Assembly (NCBI GenBank): GCA_963995525.1
Contig: OZ023205.1
Span: 49,312,188 to 49,376,187, forward strand
Origin: Escarpia spicata
Lineage: Eukaryota; Annelida; Polychaeta; Sabellida; Siboglinidae
Length of the DNA: 64,000 nt
Direction of reading: 5' to 3'
The notes beneath the pieces were generated by a model that searched no databases, had not been told where the DNA came from, and saw only the letters and a program-made list of their open reading frames with translations. Positions 11,643-24,299 of this stretch are shown piece after piece (the first letter of the stretch is position 1; each line of letters opens with the position of its first letter). The position numbers were made by a program, and so were the translations under genes.

Positions 11643-11805
11643 GTGTTGGCCTCTGACGGAGACAACGACGTGATCACCTACTCGATCGCGAGCGCTGACG
11701 AACATTTCGCCATCAACGCGAGCACGGGACAGATCGACCTCGTCAAGTCGCTCGACCGAGAGAGTGTGCAGGAAGTGGGACTCGAAGTCTGGGCCACAGA
11801 CGACG
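11643..11805 (+). CDS. Cadherin exon D2 (repeat of D1)
   Basis: The acceptor is gacag ending at 11642 and the donor G|GTGAGT follows 11805. It has the same length and phases as D1. The protein is nearly identical to D1 (DVITYSIASADEHFAINAST, then VQEVGLEVWATDDG). The preceding intron holds no recognised element. Confidence 0.88.
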
Positions 11806-12584
11806 GTGAGTCATTTGTTCCTTGTCACCGCAAGCAGTGGTGAGAACGTATAACGACATCAGCTTTATGGTTGGTTGCAATCAGAAGTACGCATTCAATC
11901 CAAGTAATACAACGCACCGTAAAGTGTCAGTTTATTTTGCACAAACAGCTACCCATAGCAGGAAGCTCACCACGTTGTTGATGGATTCATAAAGAGTTTG
12001 CCAATGTAGTGAACATTATCCTTTTCAGTTTTGTTATAACTTTGTTGTGGCCGAAATGGTTGACGTCAGACAGTGGATGAATCATCATATAGCTTTAGAT
12101 ACGACCGATATATTGATATGTAAATCGTCGTTGTGACATCACACGTTAATTAAGCGAGTAGGCCATACGCGAATGTTTGGTTATTGTAAGGTCTTCGACT
12201 GATCGCTAACGTTTTGGAAGCTGCAGACTAAGAAAACCGGGACGTTTCTGTGTCAACTCACAATGGTGCAAAATCAATTCAGTCTGACATACACGAAGTG
12301 CAAACATATTCTGGATAGTTCAAACGACGTGTGTGGAAAAGCCGGAACATTACAAGTGAGGCTAAATACCAGGTATACCCAACCGACACTCAACGATTGT
12401 GTTGATATAGATGACGCACTCATGCGTGCAGAAGGTTTGTTTCTCCAATGACAGAAAAACGACATCAATATGTTTTGCTTCTACGTACTTCTTCGCACGT
12501 GTGTATATAGCGACATCCGGATGGGTGAGCATGTTTGTGTTAGTCTGAGTAATTGACGAATGCTTGTGACTTCTTTCCTTGCAG

Positions 12585-12745
12585 GTACGCCCGCCAAGTC
12601 GTCGATGGCCGAGGTGGTGGTCACTGTGACGGACATCGATGACCGCGATCCGGTGCTAAACGGTGCTCCGTCTACCAAGATGTCACCCTTGAGTTACCTC
12701 GCCGTCATTATTATATATATAATACTGACCGTCGGTAATTACTAA
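12585..12745 (+). CDS. Cadherin terminal exon A3 with hydrophobic C-terminus
   Basis: The acceptor is ttgcag ending at 12584, entry phase 1. The start matches exon A (TPAKSSMAEVVVTVTDIDDR) but after DPVLNGAP it diverges to STKMSPLSYLAVIIIYIILT and stops at 12743-12745. The last 15 or so residues are hydrophobic with no charged cytoplasmic tail, which resembles a GPI-attachment signal (small residues NGAPS, polar spacer, hydrophobic end). A GTAATT just before the stop could instead be a donor, which would make this a transmembrane segment with further exons. No AATAAA is evident close downstream. Confidence 0.7.
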
Positions 12746-12949
12746 GTGGATACTATGTACCTCCGAGTTGTTGATACTTAAACTATCGAACAACGTATTA
12801 AAATTTGGATCCCAATATGACGCCAGAAATCGATCTGAATGTTTTTGGGAAGTACGCCCGGTTATCTCTCCACTCCTTGCAGCAACTAACTAAATGCACA
12901 TGTTTGGGAGTGTGCACAATCCTGTGTGATATCAATACTAAATAGATAA

Positions 12950-13255
12950 AATGCATTGATAGACAACAGTCATTTATCATGTATATGACAACATTAGGAG
13001 TATCGTACACTTAATACTGACTGAAGTAACAGTTTGTTAGTGTGGCTACAAGATAACAAAAGCATATGTAGTATGGATTACGTGCATTAACAGAGAACAG
13101 TGATTTATCATGTATATGACAATCTTCGGCGGTACATACTACACACTTATTACTGACTGAATGCACAGCTTGGTAGTGTGGCTACACGATAACAAGATCA
13201 CATGTAATATCAACAGTAAACGGATAACGTGCATTAAGAGAGAACAGTCATTTAT
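12950..13255. repeat. Diverged tandem repeat, about 2.3 copies of a 130-150 bp unit
   Basis: The phrase agagaacagt-atttat recurs near 12960, 13092 and 13238, together with gtgtggctaca-gataacaa blocks. The stretch 13255-14585 holds no supported feature. Confidence 0.75.
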
Positions 13256-14589
13256 ACACGGCTTCACATACTCCATTATATTTTAAGCACTGTCAAATGC
13301 GTGCCGAATAATTTTTTCCCAAAAAGCACGCTTCGGATCATAGCAGATGAGATTTGTTGGACCTGTATCATATTCCATGAGGTTGAGGTGCTAAGCACAC
13401 ACATTGCAAATATTAATTCTATCCAAGGTTTGCACTCATGCCATTGATGGCAATAGCAATACACATAGCATGGTATGCGACATTGGAGAATACGCACCCT
13501 CGATGGATTTCAAGTTTCATGTTGCCATATTGAATACGTGTGTTACATTAGAGTAATATTCAGAAACTGTAAACGTTTTCATGAATGCCGCATATTACAA
13601 TTGGCGATACCTTGTAAATGGCTGAGTGATGCGATTCTCTCAAGTTACCAAACACGTAGTTTGACGTTGAAGGGCTTAAGGTTACATGCGGACTGTATTA
13701 AACTAGATGTAGTTATACTGACCGTGCACAACTAGGACGATGTCGTGATGGCGCAATCACACTTAATGTTCATTTTATCAGTCGGCTTTTCTTCTAAGAT
13801 TTAAACAGTGGCTTTACTTAACCACGTTAACTCGTGTTTAATTGTTTACTGATGCTGATTGTTAAGTTGTTTTAAGGTGATAAAACTCGGGACTGGACAA
13901 AAGTAACCTGAATGGCGAGGTGACCGTATTACCGGGACTAGTTTCCAATACTTTACTGTTACAGAAAGATTGGGGAATGTCCTCGGGTAATCTGTATTAG
14001 TTGTGAATAGACAACACACACTTATGGTCAACCGCTTTCCCATTCTTCCGACAAACGCACTGTATATCGGTTATTTGATTTTTGTAACACACAATTGTTA
14101 TTCGTTTTATATCATTTACCTTTGGGTTGAATTTACCCATTGGGGTTTTGTTTTATTAACGTGTGCGTAAGTAACAAGGACGTCACCACATGAGAGGTAA
14201 TTAATGTTGCTAAATAATGTATTGTTTTTATGAATGTGTGTGTGAAATAATAAAAGGTGAAGGGAACACAAGGTTGTATTGACGTTACATTTATTGACTT
14301 TAGTGTACAGTAGAACAAATCGCACATGTTTATTCTTAGTTCTATAGTATACAATTTGGTAGTGAAATGATTGCTTAGTAGTGAGGTTTCATTGCATATT
14401 TGACATTTGCACATAATCCCACACAACATGAAGTAAACATTTAATATTATTCATAGTGAATAGTGAACTCGTATTTTTTTAAAGTGTATGTATCAGGCAT
14501 GGAGCTTAACTTGGTTAGTTAATTAATTAAATTACAATTAACTCTGACATTATTACATTTAATTAACCTCACACATTTATCTTTCCGGG

Positions 14590-15257
14590 GGAGTGCAGAA
14601 CTTGGGGGCTCAATATTTCAAGAAGCTGTACGTGGATTTTCAGCCGCGGAATTTAATGGTTTTTTATATGATCGTAAAGATAATTATGCCATCTACAAAT
14701 ATGTCGCTGGATGTATGCAGAAATTTGTAATAGTTTTTAAGTTATTGACGTTTGAAAATCCTCAGCGTTTAACATGCACCAGGTCTACCTGATCACGTCC
14801 TCACGCTTATAGGTAGCGCCCTCTTTCGCATTTCATATATTTTCTACAGATGGAGCTGTGTCATTTGGTAATTTAGCGTCGAATTTATCACCTGTCAAGT
14901 TAGTGTATTATAAAAAGTGAGTGTCAAAAGTGATATCGGATAACTAGAAATACGATATATATATATATAATATTATTATACAACAGTTCGTTCTCTGTTT
15001 GTTTGTCCACCCACCTCTCCGTTAGTTTCGCACGTATCGGCTGAGATTTCAACCCAACATCCGCTGTTGCTGGTTACGTCAGTTAGACGGGTAAGCGATT
15101 GACACGGCAATTTCTGGCAAAACGTTGTCCTAACAACTAAGCCAGTGACCAGTTACCATTTATTATTGCGGGTAGACTAAAAACATTTGAGATGGGTTTG
15201 GTGTGTCTGGTACACATGGCTGCCTTTCCCCCGGGCAACACCGGGTAAATCAGCTAG
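14590..15257 (+). mobile_element. Non-autonomous Helitron-like element, 5'-truncated copy
   Basis: It shares long stretches with 18500-19141, including ttcgttctctgtttgtttgt and the body starting gggggctcaatatttc. It ends with a short hairpin (cccgggcaacaccggg) followed by TAAATCAGCTAG and a T, which fits a Helitron 3' end (hairpin then CTRR before T). No Rep/helicase coding is seen. Confidence 0.6.
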
Positions 15258-15261
15258 TGCA

Positions 15262-15520
15262 GTGACGTACCCATTGGGTTTTTTTGGTTGCCCGGAATCC
15301 CCCAAAAAATCATCATTATTGTATGATCCATTTTTTGGTTGGCCGGAAACCTCTCCAAATGTCTGCACTGCTCTATTATAAAAAATTATGGCAATGTACG
15401 TGAGTACACGGAAGGATGACGGTAATACCTACAGGCGCGGGAACAGGATTAGGGTTATAACTTGGTTTGAACAGCACTGTCCCCCGTGTTCGGATGTCAT
15501 GAGTTCACAGCCGAGACAGC
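15262..15520. repeat. Interspersed repeat, copy 1
   Basis: The text from cagtgacgtacccattgggt through gtgttcggatgtcatgagtt is repeated, diverged, at 16494-16800. It starts directly after the Helitron-like end. The class is unknown; the cagtg-gcgtaccc start resembles ends of small DNA transposons, but no inverted partner was found. Confidence 0.7.
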
Positions 15521-15754
15521 TGAGAAGCTTAAGATACAGCGCAGCGTCGAACATTTTTAACAGCTTCGTTTGTTCTGTCCCTGTCATTCACCTGAGGCAT
15601 ATGCACCGAAATATGCGATGGAATCTGACGACCGTTGTGTACGCAACCATTTTGGTTAGCCTATCTCTGACCATTGAAGTCATACCCACCTAAGAAAACG
15701 AAACAAAAAGGTGTCATGTTAAGATTTACTCTTCGGTGGGAACACACATGTCTC

Positions 15755-16045
15755 CCTACCTCTTTGTCTGCCTGTCTGCTGTCTGCCTGTCTGTCTGCCT
15801 GTCTGCCTGTCTGCCTGTATGCCTGTCTGCCTGTCTGCCTGTCTGCCTGTCTATCTGTCTCTCTGTCTCTCTGTCTCCCTGTTTCTCTGTCTCTCTCTCT
15901 CCCTACCTCCTTGTTTTCTTGTCACTGCTTCCCTACCCCCTTGTCCCTGCATCCCAACTTCCCGGCATACCTGCCTCCCTCCCTGCTTCCCTGCTTACCT
16001 CAATCCCTGCGTCTCTATCTCCCTCCCACCCTCCCTCCCTCTAAG
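15755..16045. repeat. Pyrimidine-rich simple repeat (CTGTCTGC and CTCCCT types)
   Basis: Low-complexity TCTGCCTG, TCTCTG and CCCTCC blocks. The long open frames here (LSACLPVCL-type protein) are a product of the repeat. Confidence 0.9.
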
Positions 16046-16493
16046 CTACTTGTTAAAAAAATATCCCTCTTTACCCGCCGAGTAAACGTGTTAAAACCGC
16101 TCCTCCATTTCAACGTTGAATGTACAACATGCGACAATTAGATAAAGTACTTATCGCCAGACATTCCAGAGAAATGACGCGGTGCTCGATGGAGCGGCAC
16201 ACACAAAGGCAGTGTGTCCTATAAATATATCTGATTCACGGCCACGACACACACCGGCTATGGCGATGTAGACCGGGCGATACATACGAGATAAGACGCC
16301 ATAGTTTAATTTGATGTTATCAATACTGAGAAGTCGTCGTGTCTGTGCATGTACCCGTAGGGAGCAGGCGTGAAAGGAGTAAGCTTTTCATAGTAGTCTT
16401 TCACGAGAGAACCACACACAGTGCTGGCCTGGGATTCTGTCGAACACCCGCTTGGCTACTTTCAAACCCATTTGGCTGCATCCTGAACCCCAG

Positions 16494-16800
16494 CAGTGGC
16501 GTACCCAGGGTTTTTTTTTGGTTGCCCGGAAACCCCCAAAAATTCCACACTATTGTATGATCCATACGGTAACGTACAGCAGGGGGGCACACAGGTTTTT
16601 TTTGGGTTGGCCGGAAACCCCTCTAAATTTCAGCACTGCTGTATGATCAAAATTATGGCAATGTACATTATTACAAGGAAGGATGACGGTAATACCCAAG
16701 GGCGCGGGAACAGGGTTAGGGTTATAAATTGGTTTTGAATAACACTGTTCCCCTCGTGTTCGGATGTCGTGAGTTCGCGGCGAAAAAAATTCAACAGCAT
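16494..16800. repeat. Interspersed repeat, copy 2
   Basis: A diverged duplicate of 15262-15520 in the same orientation, with shared phrases such as ggaaggatgacggtaatacc and tggttgcccgga. 16810-18390 otherwise holds nothing I can support. Confidence 0.7.
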
Positions 16801-18393
16801 CCAACCATACATTACGCATACATGCTACACGACCGGGCTATACACTGATACACACAAATATTTAGAATAACCAATAAAAACTGCATTTCGTTTACAGTTC
16901 TATTTTAATTATGCACATCTCATAGGCACCTATGCCAACGACCACCTACAAGCGCCGTGTTACCATCGATCGATGACATCATGCAAATGCAGGTCTTCCC
17001 TTTTCCTTTCCTTTTTTAAAAACATTTTTGGCTTGACCCCTTCTCAACGAACGGTTTCAAAAATATGAACTAACTAGGTCTACGAAATTTAGGACGATCC
17101 CTGACTGATGCAATACGGGGATTTCCCGTACGGAGCGAACCGAGCTGTGATTGGCGTAACGTGTTCGCCTACTGGCACTTGTCTCAGTGTCTTGGCACGC
17201 CACACAGTTGTTTGATGTCAGTCATGCACGTCGATAACTACCGGGTCTCGTAACATAATAACAGATGTCACGACGGCGATATCCTTGGGGGTAAATTAGG
17301 GGAAGTCCCGGATACCGGAACGAACGTGTGATTGGTTGATTGTCGCGTGATTCATACGCCGTGCTTGTTTACGGCAACCGCAATGACGCATAAACTCCCG
17401 CTGGCATAGAAATAGGTTCGACTCACGTAGACATGAACACATTTTCGTTGACAATCCTCGATGATAATCGCATTTTACACGACGATATGCCTGTGGCGGT
17501 CATACAGGTGTGCCGTGGCTTGGCCCGCTACTGAGCACTGATCTGTATTTAAGAGATCTAGGTCAGTGCTACTGGGTCAGTCGTAAGCAGCGTCGTGTAA
17601 CGGGAAAATAAACAACAGTGGCGCCACCTTTTGATAAAGACACACAACAGTTTTTTTTTTAATTAGTTAATTTGTGTTTGTGATGAACGTCTGCTACGAA
17701 TGTATAGTGTGGCAGTGTGGATGCATCGGTTCATAATCTCACCATATATAATTCATTATCATAGTCCAAATGAAATGTGTATCTCTAAGTCTTCAGAATG
17801 TTACTTTACGTTTAGCTTTGAATTAAACTAGCATTATACCACACACTAAAAAGTACTCGATCCACATATATTACACATTGGCAACATCCGTTGTAATTCT
17901 TTATCTTGTCTTTAAAATAGCGATTTCAGTGAGGCGGCTAAAGTAGAATGAATTCATTATGGACGTATTTTGTTGTACACCACAACAAAGACAACATAAA
18001 CGCAGACATTTCATAAGTATTTTTAATGGGCAATCCCAGAAACACGCAGCAATGTTTAACTACAAATTTCAGTGGTGCAGATATAGATCTAACAGTCTAA
18101 TCGTACGCGCCAGTCGACTGCAAAATCACGATAACAAATCAAGAACTCCAAATTACACGTTACTCTTAGACGACTTTGTCACCCACTGATAAGGGTGACT
18201 CATGCACGCGACACGTCATGTTATAGCTAGCCCTATATTTATCTGGTCAATGTCACACCAAAATAGCGACACATTTTACACGGTAAAATAAAAAAGAGTG
18301 ATGCCATCTACATGCGGACATGCACAATTATTCGTTATAGAGCAGCATACATTTTGTTATCATTAAATGTTGTTATCATTGAGTATTCTTGTG

Positions 18394-19141
18394 TCTATAT
18401 TACAAAACAGTTCGTTCTCTGTTTGTTTGTGCACCCACATCTCCGTCAGTTTTGCATGTATCGGACTGAAATTTTGCATATGATCTAGCGGTCCGTGGAT
18501 TTAGACATTTTCGTAATTCGTCTGGGGGCTTAATATTTCAAAACGCTGAACGTGGAGTTCCAGCCGCGGAATGTGATGTTCTTCTATATCATCGTAAAGA
18601 TAATTGTGCCATCTACAAATATGTCGCTGGATGTAAGCAGAACATTTGTAATAGTTTTTAAGTTACTGTCGTTTGAAAATCCTCAGCGCTTAACATGCAC
18701 CAGGTCTACCAGTCGTTGGTCACGTCTTACAAGTAGCGCCCTCTTTCGCATTTCATATATTTCCTACAGTTGGAGCTATGTGTCATTTTATTATTTAGCG
18801 TCGAAATTATCGCACGTCAAGTTAGTGTATTATAAAAAAATGTGTATCAAAAGTTATATTGGATAACTAGTAATACGACGTATCTATCTACACCCACATA
18901 TCCGTCAGTTTTGCATGTATCGGGCTGAAATGTCAACGCAGCATCCGATGTTGCTAGTAACGTAAGTGAGACGGGTGATCGATTGAGATTGAGATTTCTG
19001 ACAAAAGGTTGTCCTAAAACCAAACCAGTGATCAGTTACCATTTATTAATGCAGGTAGGCTGGAAACATTTGGGATGGATTTAGTGTGTCTGGTACATAT
19101 GACTGCCTTTTCCCACGGGCAACGCCGGGTAACTCAGCTAG
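18394..19141 (+). mobile_element. Non-autonomous Helitron-like element, fuller copy
   Basis: It begins near TCTATATTACAAAACAG, typical of a Helitron 5' TC end, though the preceding base is G, not the expected A. It ends with the hairpin cacgggcaacgccgggt and ACTCAGCTAG before T. Its first part (cacccacatctccgtcag) recurs internally near 18890, so the element contains a partial duplication. It matches the copy at 14590-15257. The open frame 18552-18866 is not protein-like. Confidence 0.65.
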
Positions 19142-19589
19142 TCACTAAATAATATGTATTTATCAGATAACCTTTTGTGTAATACACTTTTCCTTAGGGG
19201 GGTAAATTTAGATGTGTTCCTATGATTTTGTACTTTCTGTCATATAGCTCCTAAATTTGCGGATTTGATATCCGTGTGAAGTTGTACATTCGTACTGCTT
19301 GAAACTGTACGCCTGCACACTTGTAGTTTGAATGGTCATTGTGTTGATTTAATATACAATTTCTTGTAATATTTTAGTAGTTTTGCGTGTACAATGTTAT
19401 ATTCGTGCTTGAAACGCACTAGGACGTATATGTGTCTTACATGTTTTCTGTTTCCGATTAAGTTTTCTTATCGATATGTTGGTAACAGTCGGGGAATAGT
19501 AAACAAGCCGACCTTCCACACAATGATTACGCCGTTATTCAAACAAAATACCTGCTCGGTGAAACAATAGTCAACTAGCAAGCCAGTTG

Positions 19590-19850
19590 CCGTGGCTTCG
19601 ACACATAGTAACAAATGAAACACAGACAACATGAAAGGATCTGTACAGTAAAGCAATGCAAGAGTAGACAGCAGATTACTACGGCCTGCCTAGACACATT
19701 CTCACGGCACACAAACCAAAGACAAACAACATGAAAAGATCTGCTCAATGAAGCAATGCAGGAGTAGCAAGACAACAACTTTCACACTTTCTTAACGGAC
19801 ACAAATCAACTACAGACCACATGAAAAGAGAACTAAGAACGATTATGAAG
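19590..19850. repeat. Tandem repeat, about two copies of a 115-bp unit
   Basis: gacaacatgaaaggatctg near 19623 and aacaacatgaaaagatctg near 19725 sit in matching contexts (aagcaatgca-gagtag), and a third partial copy follows at about 19805. Confidence 0.8.
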
Positions 19851-20227
19851 CAAATTATCATGACAGCTACCCTTTCTAACGTGTATATATTTTAAAGGTG
19901 ATTATTGTATATTGTAATAATAAATTGGTTACGTAATTATTACATTAACAATAACAGCAATAGCACAAAAATCAATATAAATTGGGAAGACAACTACAGA
20001 AAACTAAACCTTGAAAGAGCCTCAATGTTCAGACTTGGACAACTATTGATCGTTCATGATGTAAGAACTTGCGGTAAGGTAAGAACTTCGAATAAGATCA
20101 CGACTGATCGTCAAAACATCTTTATTACATTGCATATTGTTTATTGTAACATATAGATGGATACAATTTATTGTTACAAATATTATATTATCATGTCTAT
20201 ATCTCATTAATTCTGGTCAACATCACT

Positions 20228-20440
20228 CCGCTAAGAAGGCCGAGATCACTAGATAAACAGGCCGAGCTCAATGCCGCACACATATTGCTATCGTTTCTGG
20301 TCAGCATCACTCCCTCAAGAAGGCCGAGATCGCTAGCTATACAGGCCGAGATCACTGCCGCACAGGCCGAAGTCACTGGCCGAATTCACCGAAACAGGCC
20401 GATTTCACTCAGACCGAGATTGCGAAAGGCAGGGATCACT
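20228..20440. repeat. Degenerate array of the motif AGGCCGAGATCACT
   Basis: About ten variants of GGCCGA(G/A)(A/T)TCACT at irregular spacing. No coding function is apparent. Confidence 0.75.
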
Positions 20441-20644
20441 GACTACCTCTTACACTTAGTTATACTTAGTCAGATCTCACTCTCAGTGCCTCTGGACTCA
20501 AGTGTTTGACATGTCAATTTTTACGTTTTATGCGATTACCGCCCAAGACTATACGCTCACTTTTCAAAGAAATGCAGTTGATTGGTTCCATAATTATGAA
20601 GGCCGTTTTTTTGTGGAAATCTGAACCGCGATAGGATGATGACG

Positions 20645-20762
20645 CAATCCGCGATGCGATGGATGATGCGCGATGCGATGCGCGATGTACGATGTGATGC
20701 GCGATGCGATGCGCGATGCGATGCGTGATGCCATGCGCGGTGCGATGCACGATGCGATGGTA
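20645..20762. repeat. GCGATGCGAT-type simple repeat
   Basis: Imperfect GATGCGCGATGCGATGC units. The minus-strand frame reads as HRIAHRIAHRI, a repeat product. The stretch 20830-22240 shows no supported feature. Confidence 0.9.
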
Positions 20763-22245
20763 TAAATTATAAAGATGCCATACTGAGCATGCGTACGCCG
20801 AAAACGAGACGTAGGCAGCCATTTGTATTTTATTAAACACATATATTTTTGTTCAGAGCATGTGATGATGGCTGATGACGCTGACTGTACGTATACGGTT
20901 ACACATCTAGTTATTGTGCACAAACGATTATGTGTTTCTATTTCTAAATATTGTCACGGAAGTCTGGGATTTAATTTATCCAAACAAAAATGGGTGCCAG
21001 ACGAGCAGCCTCTTTGCAAAAACTAGACTAGGGGCCCAAATAAGTTACTTTATAAAATGAAAGATGTACCTATTCAACGGTTCCCAATTTTATTTGCTTA
21101 ATTGCTTCCATCTGGATATCGCTAATGGCAAATATAAACATTATTTTGTGTACCTCCAGATACGATGAGCCAGGGATGGTTATGGCATTTCTCAGTTGAA
21201 CATTAACTAACAGTTTTGAAGCCTATTTGTTTGTATTTATTAATTAATGACATAATATCTGTTCAGAATGCAAAACATGTTATTTATGCCTTATATCAAT
21301 TAAATATAAACTTTTAATACTTCATGCTTCTTGATTTACTCAATACTTGTCTGGGAAAACTTACATATATTCCGGGAGACGATCTTCGATACAAATGCAG
21401 TGATGTTTAATGACTTAACCTGGGTTCCGTAGTAGCATATAAAAGCAGCAAGTACATAATTATAACAGTGTCAATAAACAGGCCCACTCAAAGCAAGCTA
21501 CCTGTGCTAATGAGCCACAAAGTAAACAGCCGAAATTGACAGGCAGTGAACGTGTAGCAGGTCTACTAGGAGGTACACACACGGTGCGTCTACAATTCGA
21601 TTAATTTAGGCATCATCTCAGAACGATATCAGAAGGAATTACCTTCATCTTGCCTCAGCCCCCCCCCACCCCCTCCCTCAGACGAAATTGTTGTGTTCCC
21701 AAACGAAAATAATTTCGTTTGATATCGGACATCGACTTTCTGTGATCCCTTAACACAAAATGAAACTACACTCTAGGGACAACGATTCGCTACCTCGTTT
21801 GTGCATTTTTGTATATAGATTTGGTATAATAATTAGAGACAATAGTATTTTAGTTGACGATTTACATATTTGATCTTAAACTAAAGACACCAAATCTTAG
21901 TAGGGTCTAACTGATTATATTTATTTTTATATCATTTTTTATTTATGTAAGGCATAATTAACAGGATATGTTTACCTATGAAAATATGTCATGTCGTTAA
22001 TGAATAAATAATAATAAAATGTACTTTTCCAAGCGCACGGTTAATGTCCAACTGAAAGATGCCATCATCATCCCTGTTTTTCATGTGTGGAGGTACATAA
22101 ATTATCGTTTATATTTTCGATCAAGGATATTCAGATGAAATCTTTCAAAAATGAAATGGGGAGTGGTAGAAGCCTCATACCATGACGTAATTCGCTTTTG
22201 GTCTCCGGTTTTGGTTAGAGAACCTAGATTACATTACTATAATGC

Positions 22246-22286
22246 GATTGCCCGCATGCCCGCATGCCCGCATGCCCGCATGCCCG
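22246..22286. repeat. Short (GCCCGCAT)n array, about five units
   Basis: Five near-perfect 8-bp units within AT-rich DNA. Confidence 0.9.
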
Positions 22287-22779
22287 CATTGATCTTAGTC
22301 TATATTCAAACACATTAGGCTTCTATCACAATATTTAAAAGTACGAACACACAATTCTGTATGAACAATAAACAGAAGTATAACCGAAAACGTACACTCA
22401 GAGTCATCAACCATGGACACATGTGTTGAACATAAAAGGCATCCATTGTTGCCTAAGGTCACGAAATTGTTCTAGTCCAGACAACAAAGCCAAACCCAAA
22501 ACACTGGCGTCGGAACATGGTGGATGTTTGGTGGGTTGAGGCTCTCCAAAACATCGATTTGCACTCCCCCTCTTGAGGTATGCCAAAACATCCACCTTGA
22601 GGCTCTCCAAAATCACAATTTGCACCCACCCCCCGAGTCTCACCAAACCATCTACATTGAGGTTCTTCACAAACATGAATTTGAACTCCTCTTATCTCCT
22701 TGTCTGTTAGGGGTGAAACAGGCCTCAATTCAGATGCTCGATTTCTAATTTTTTAATTTTCTCTTACTGATCCTACACG

Positions 22780-22985
22780 GCTCTCTTCACCAGCCGTCTC
22801 CATTCCTATTCATCTTTCGCTCTCGTTCTCCACCCTTCTCCCAATCCTTCACAATCTCTCTTTACACAGTCCTCCCATCGCAGACTAGGTCTTCCTCGCC
22901 TCCTTTTCCCTTCCACTCTCCATGCATCTGCTCTCTTTGCCATCCGTTCTTCTCCCATTCTCTCGACTCATGCTTATGCTTGTTC
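22780..22985 (-). pseudogene. Non-LTR retrotransposon ORF2 C-terminal fragment
   Basis: The minus strand reads RMGEERMAKRADAWRVEGKR then RRGRPSLRWEDCVKRD, then LGEGWRTRAKDE, a stop and EWRRL. This is the characteristic end of many reverse-transcriptase ORFs. No reverse-transcriptase core is nearby, so only a terminal scrap remains. Just upstream at 22520-22690 is a diverged repeat (ggctctccaaaac-atttgcac). Confidence 0.6.
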
Positions 22986-23857
22986 AGAAACAATTGTATC
23001 CACTAGTCACACCAAAGACACAATTAACCGCAGGCACTAATACGACCAGGCGATGTCAACAAGTAGCATCATTCTAGTCAACTGCTTAAATTTTTGGAGG
23101 TGGTGCTGTTCTAATTATAGCTCCTGGCTCACGGAATATTGTCTCGACAGACGTACCGACTTTGATACATCATGTAATCCACTTACCAGACAAGAGATAC
23201 AAATAACCACAAGTGCTACTTAACCACTTTAGTCCATCGGCACTTCCAGATGTAATTGCTATTTTTGTGACATACTCGTTTGTGCTGAATCATATAGAAA
23301 ACGATATTGCTCTCAAGTCTAAACAAATGTAGCTGTGTTACAGCCGTACTACGGTGTATCAAATGGGACGAGGAAAGACGAATGTGTTTTTGGAGGACGA
23401 TCGTTCAGATGGGACCACCTTGATAATATGCTGCAAGACAACAGTGGGGTCTTGCAGTTCCCATAGAAACCAGGTGTATACACCTCAACATTAAAATATT
23501 GAATAAGTATCAGTTTACATAACTTATCCATTGTAAATACGGACAAATTAAATGTAACAGTGGGCGCTCATTGGCTCATACACGTGAAATCACTATATTG
23601 CCTGTACATACACAGCGGTACATGTAATGTGTTTTTGGTGAAAACAACATTACCTGTACATTGAAATTAGTATGTTCATAAATATGCAATTTAAATAAAA
23701 AACAAGCACATACATTTTATAAAAGGGGTAACTAAATTCATATTGAGCATATCTGATGCATTTTCGACCGTGGACATTTTTGTAGTTGTTGTCATTGCAA
23801 AAGTACAGGTAATGTGATATTATTAGGCACTGTACAGGCAGTATGGTAGATAGTGTT

Positions 23858-23880
23858 GTACACACACACACACACACACA

Positions 23881-23912
<32 letters not shown>

Positions 23913-23964
23913 CACACACGTACGCACGCACGCACGCACACACACACGCACGCATGCACGCACG

Positions 23965-24038
<74 letters not shown>
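23858..24038. repeat. Compound CA / CACG / TA microsatellite
   Basis: (CA)n passes into (ACGC)n, back to (CA)n, then (TA)n. Open frames across it are artefacts. 22990-23857 has no other feature. Confidence 0.97.
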
Positions 24039-24039
<1 letters not shown>

Positions 24040-24299
24040 TTGGGTCGAGGTCGAGTGACGTCCCTCGTTAATTTATGTACATTTATTCCGCACCGTGCTT
24101 CGTCGTGAGTTCTTTATTTTAATTCGTTATTCTGGTGGTTTAGTGGAAGGCGAATAATTTGATTTTTCGGCAAGATTCGGCATTATTTATCACTGTGGCG
24201 ATAATATGCTGTGTTGTTGACGCACTAACATACTTTAGAGGCGCGACCACACGGAAAATTTACCGTTCTCAACATTTGTTTTGTATACATTCTCCATGG

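Noticed and set aside
15674..16141. 155-residue ORF rich in LPVCLSACL
   Set aside because: Simple CTGTCTGC repeat.
17100..17390. Two weakly similar stretches (gagcgaaccgagctgtgattgg and ggaacgaacgtgtgattgg)
   Set aside because: Similarity is too short and diverged to call a repeat family by eye.
20514..20923. Minus-strand ORFs of about 108 residues (HRIAHRIAH)
   Set aside because: They translate the GCGATGCGAT simple repeat.
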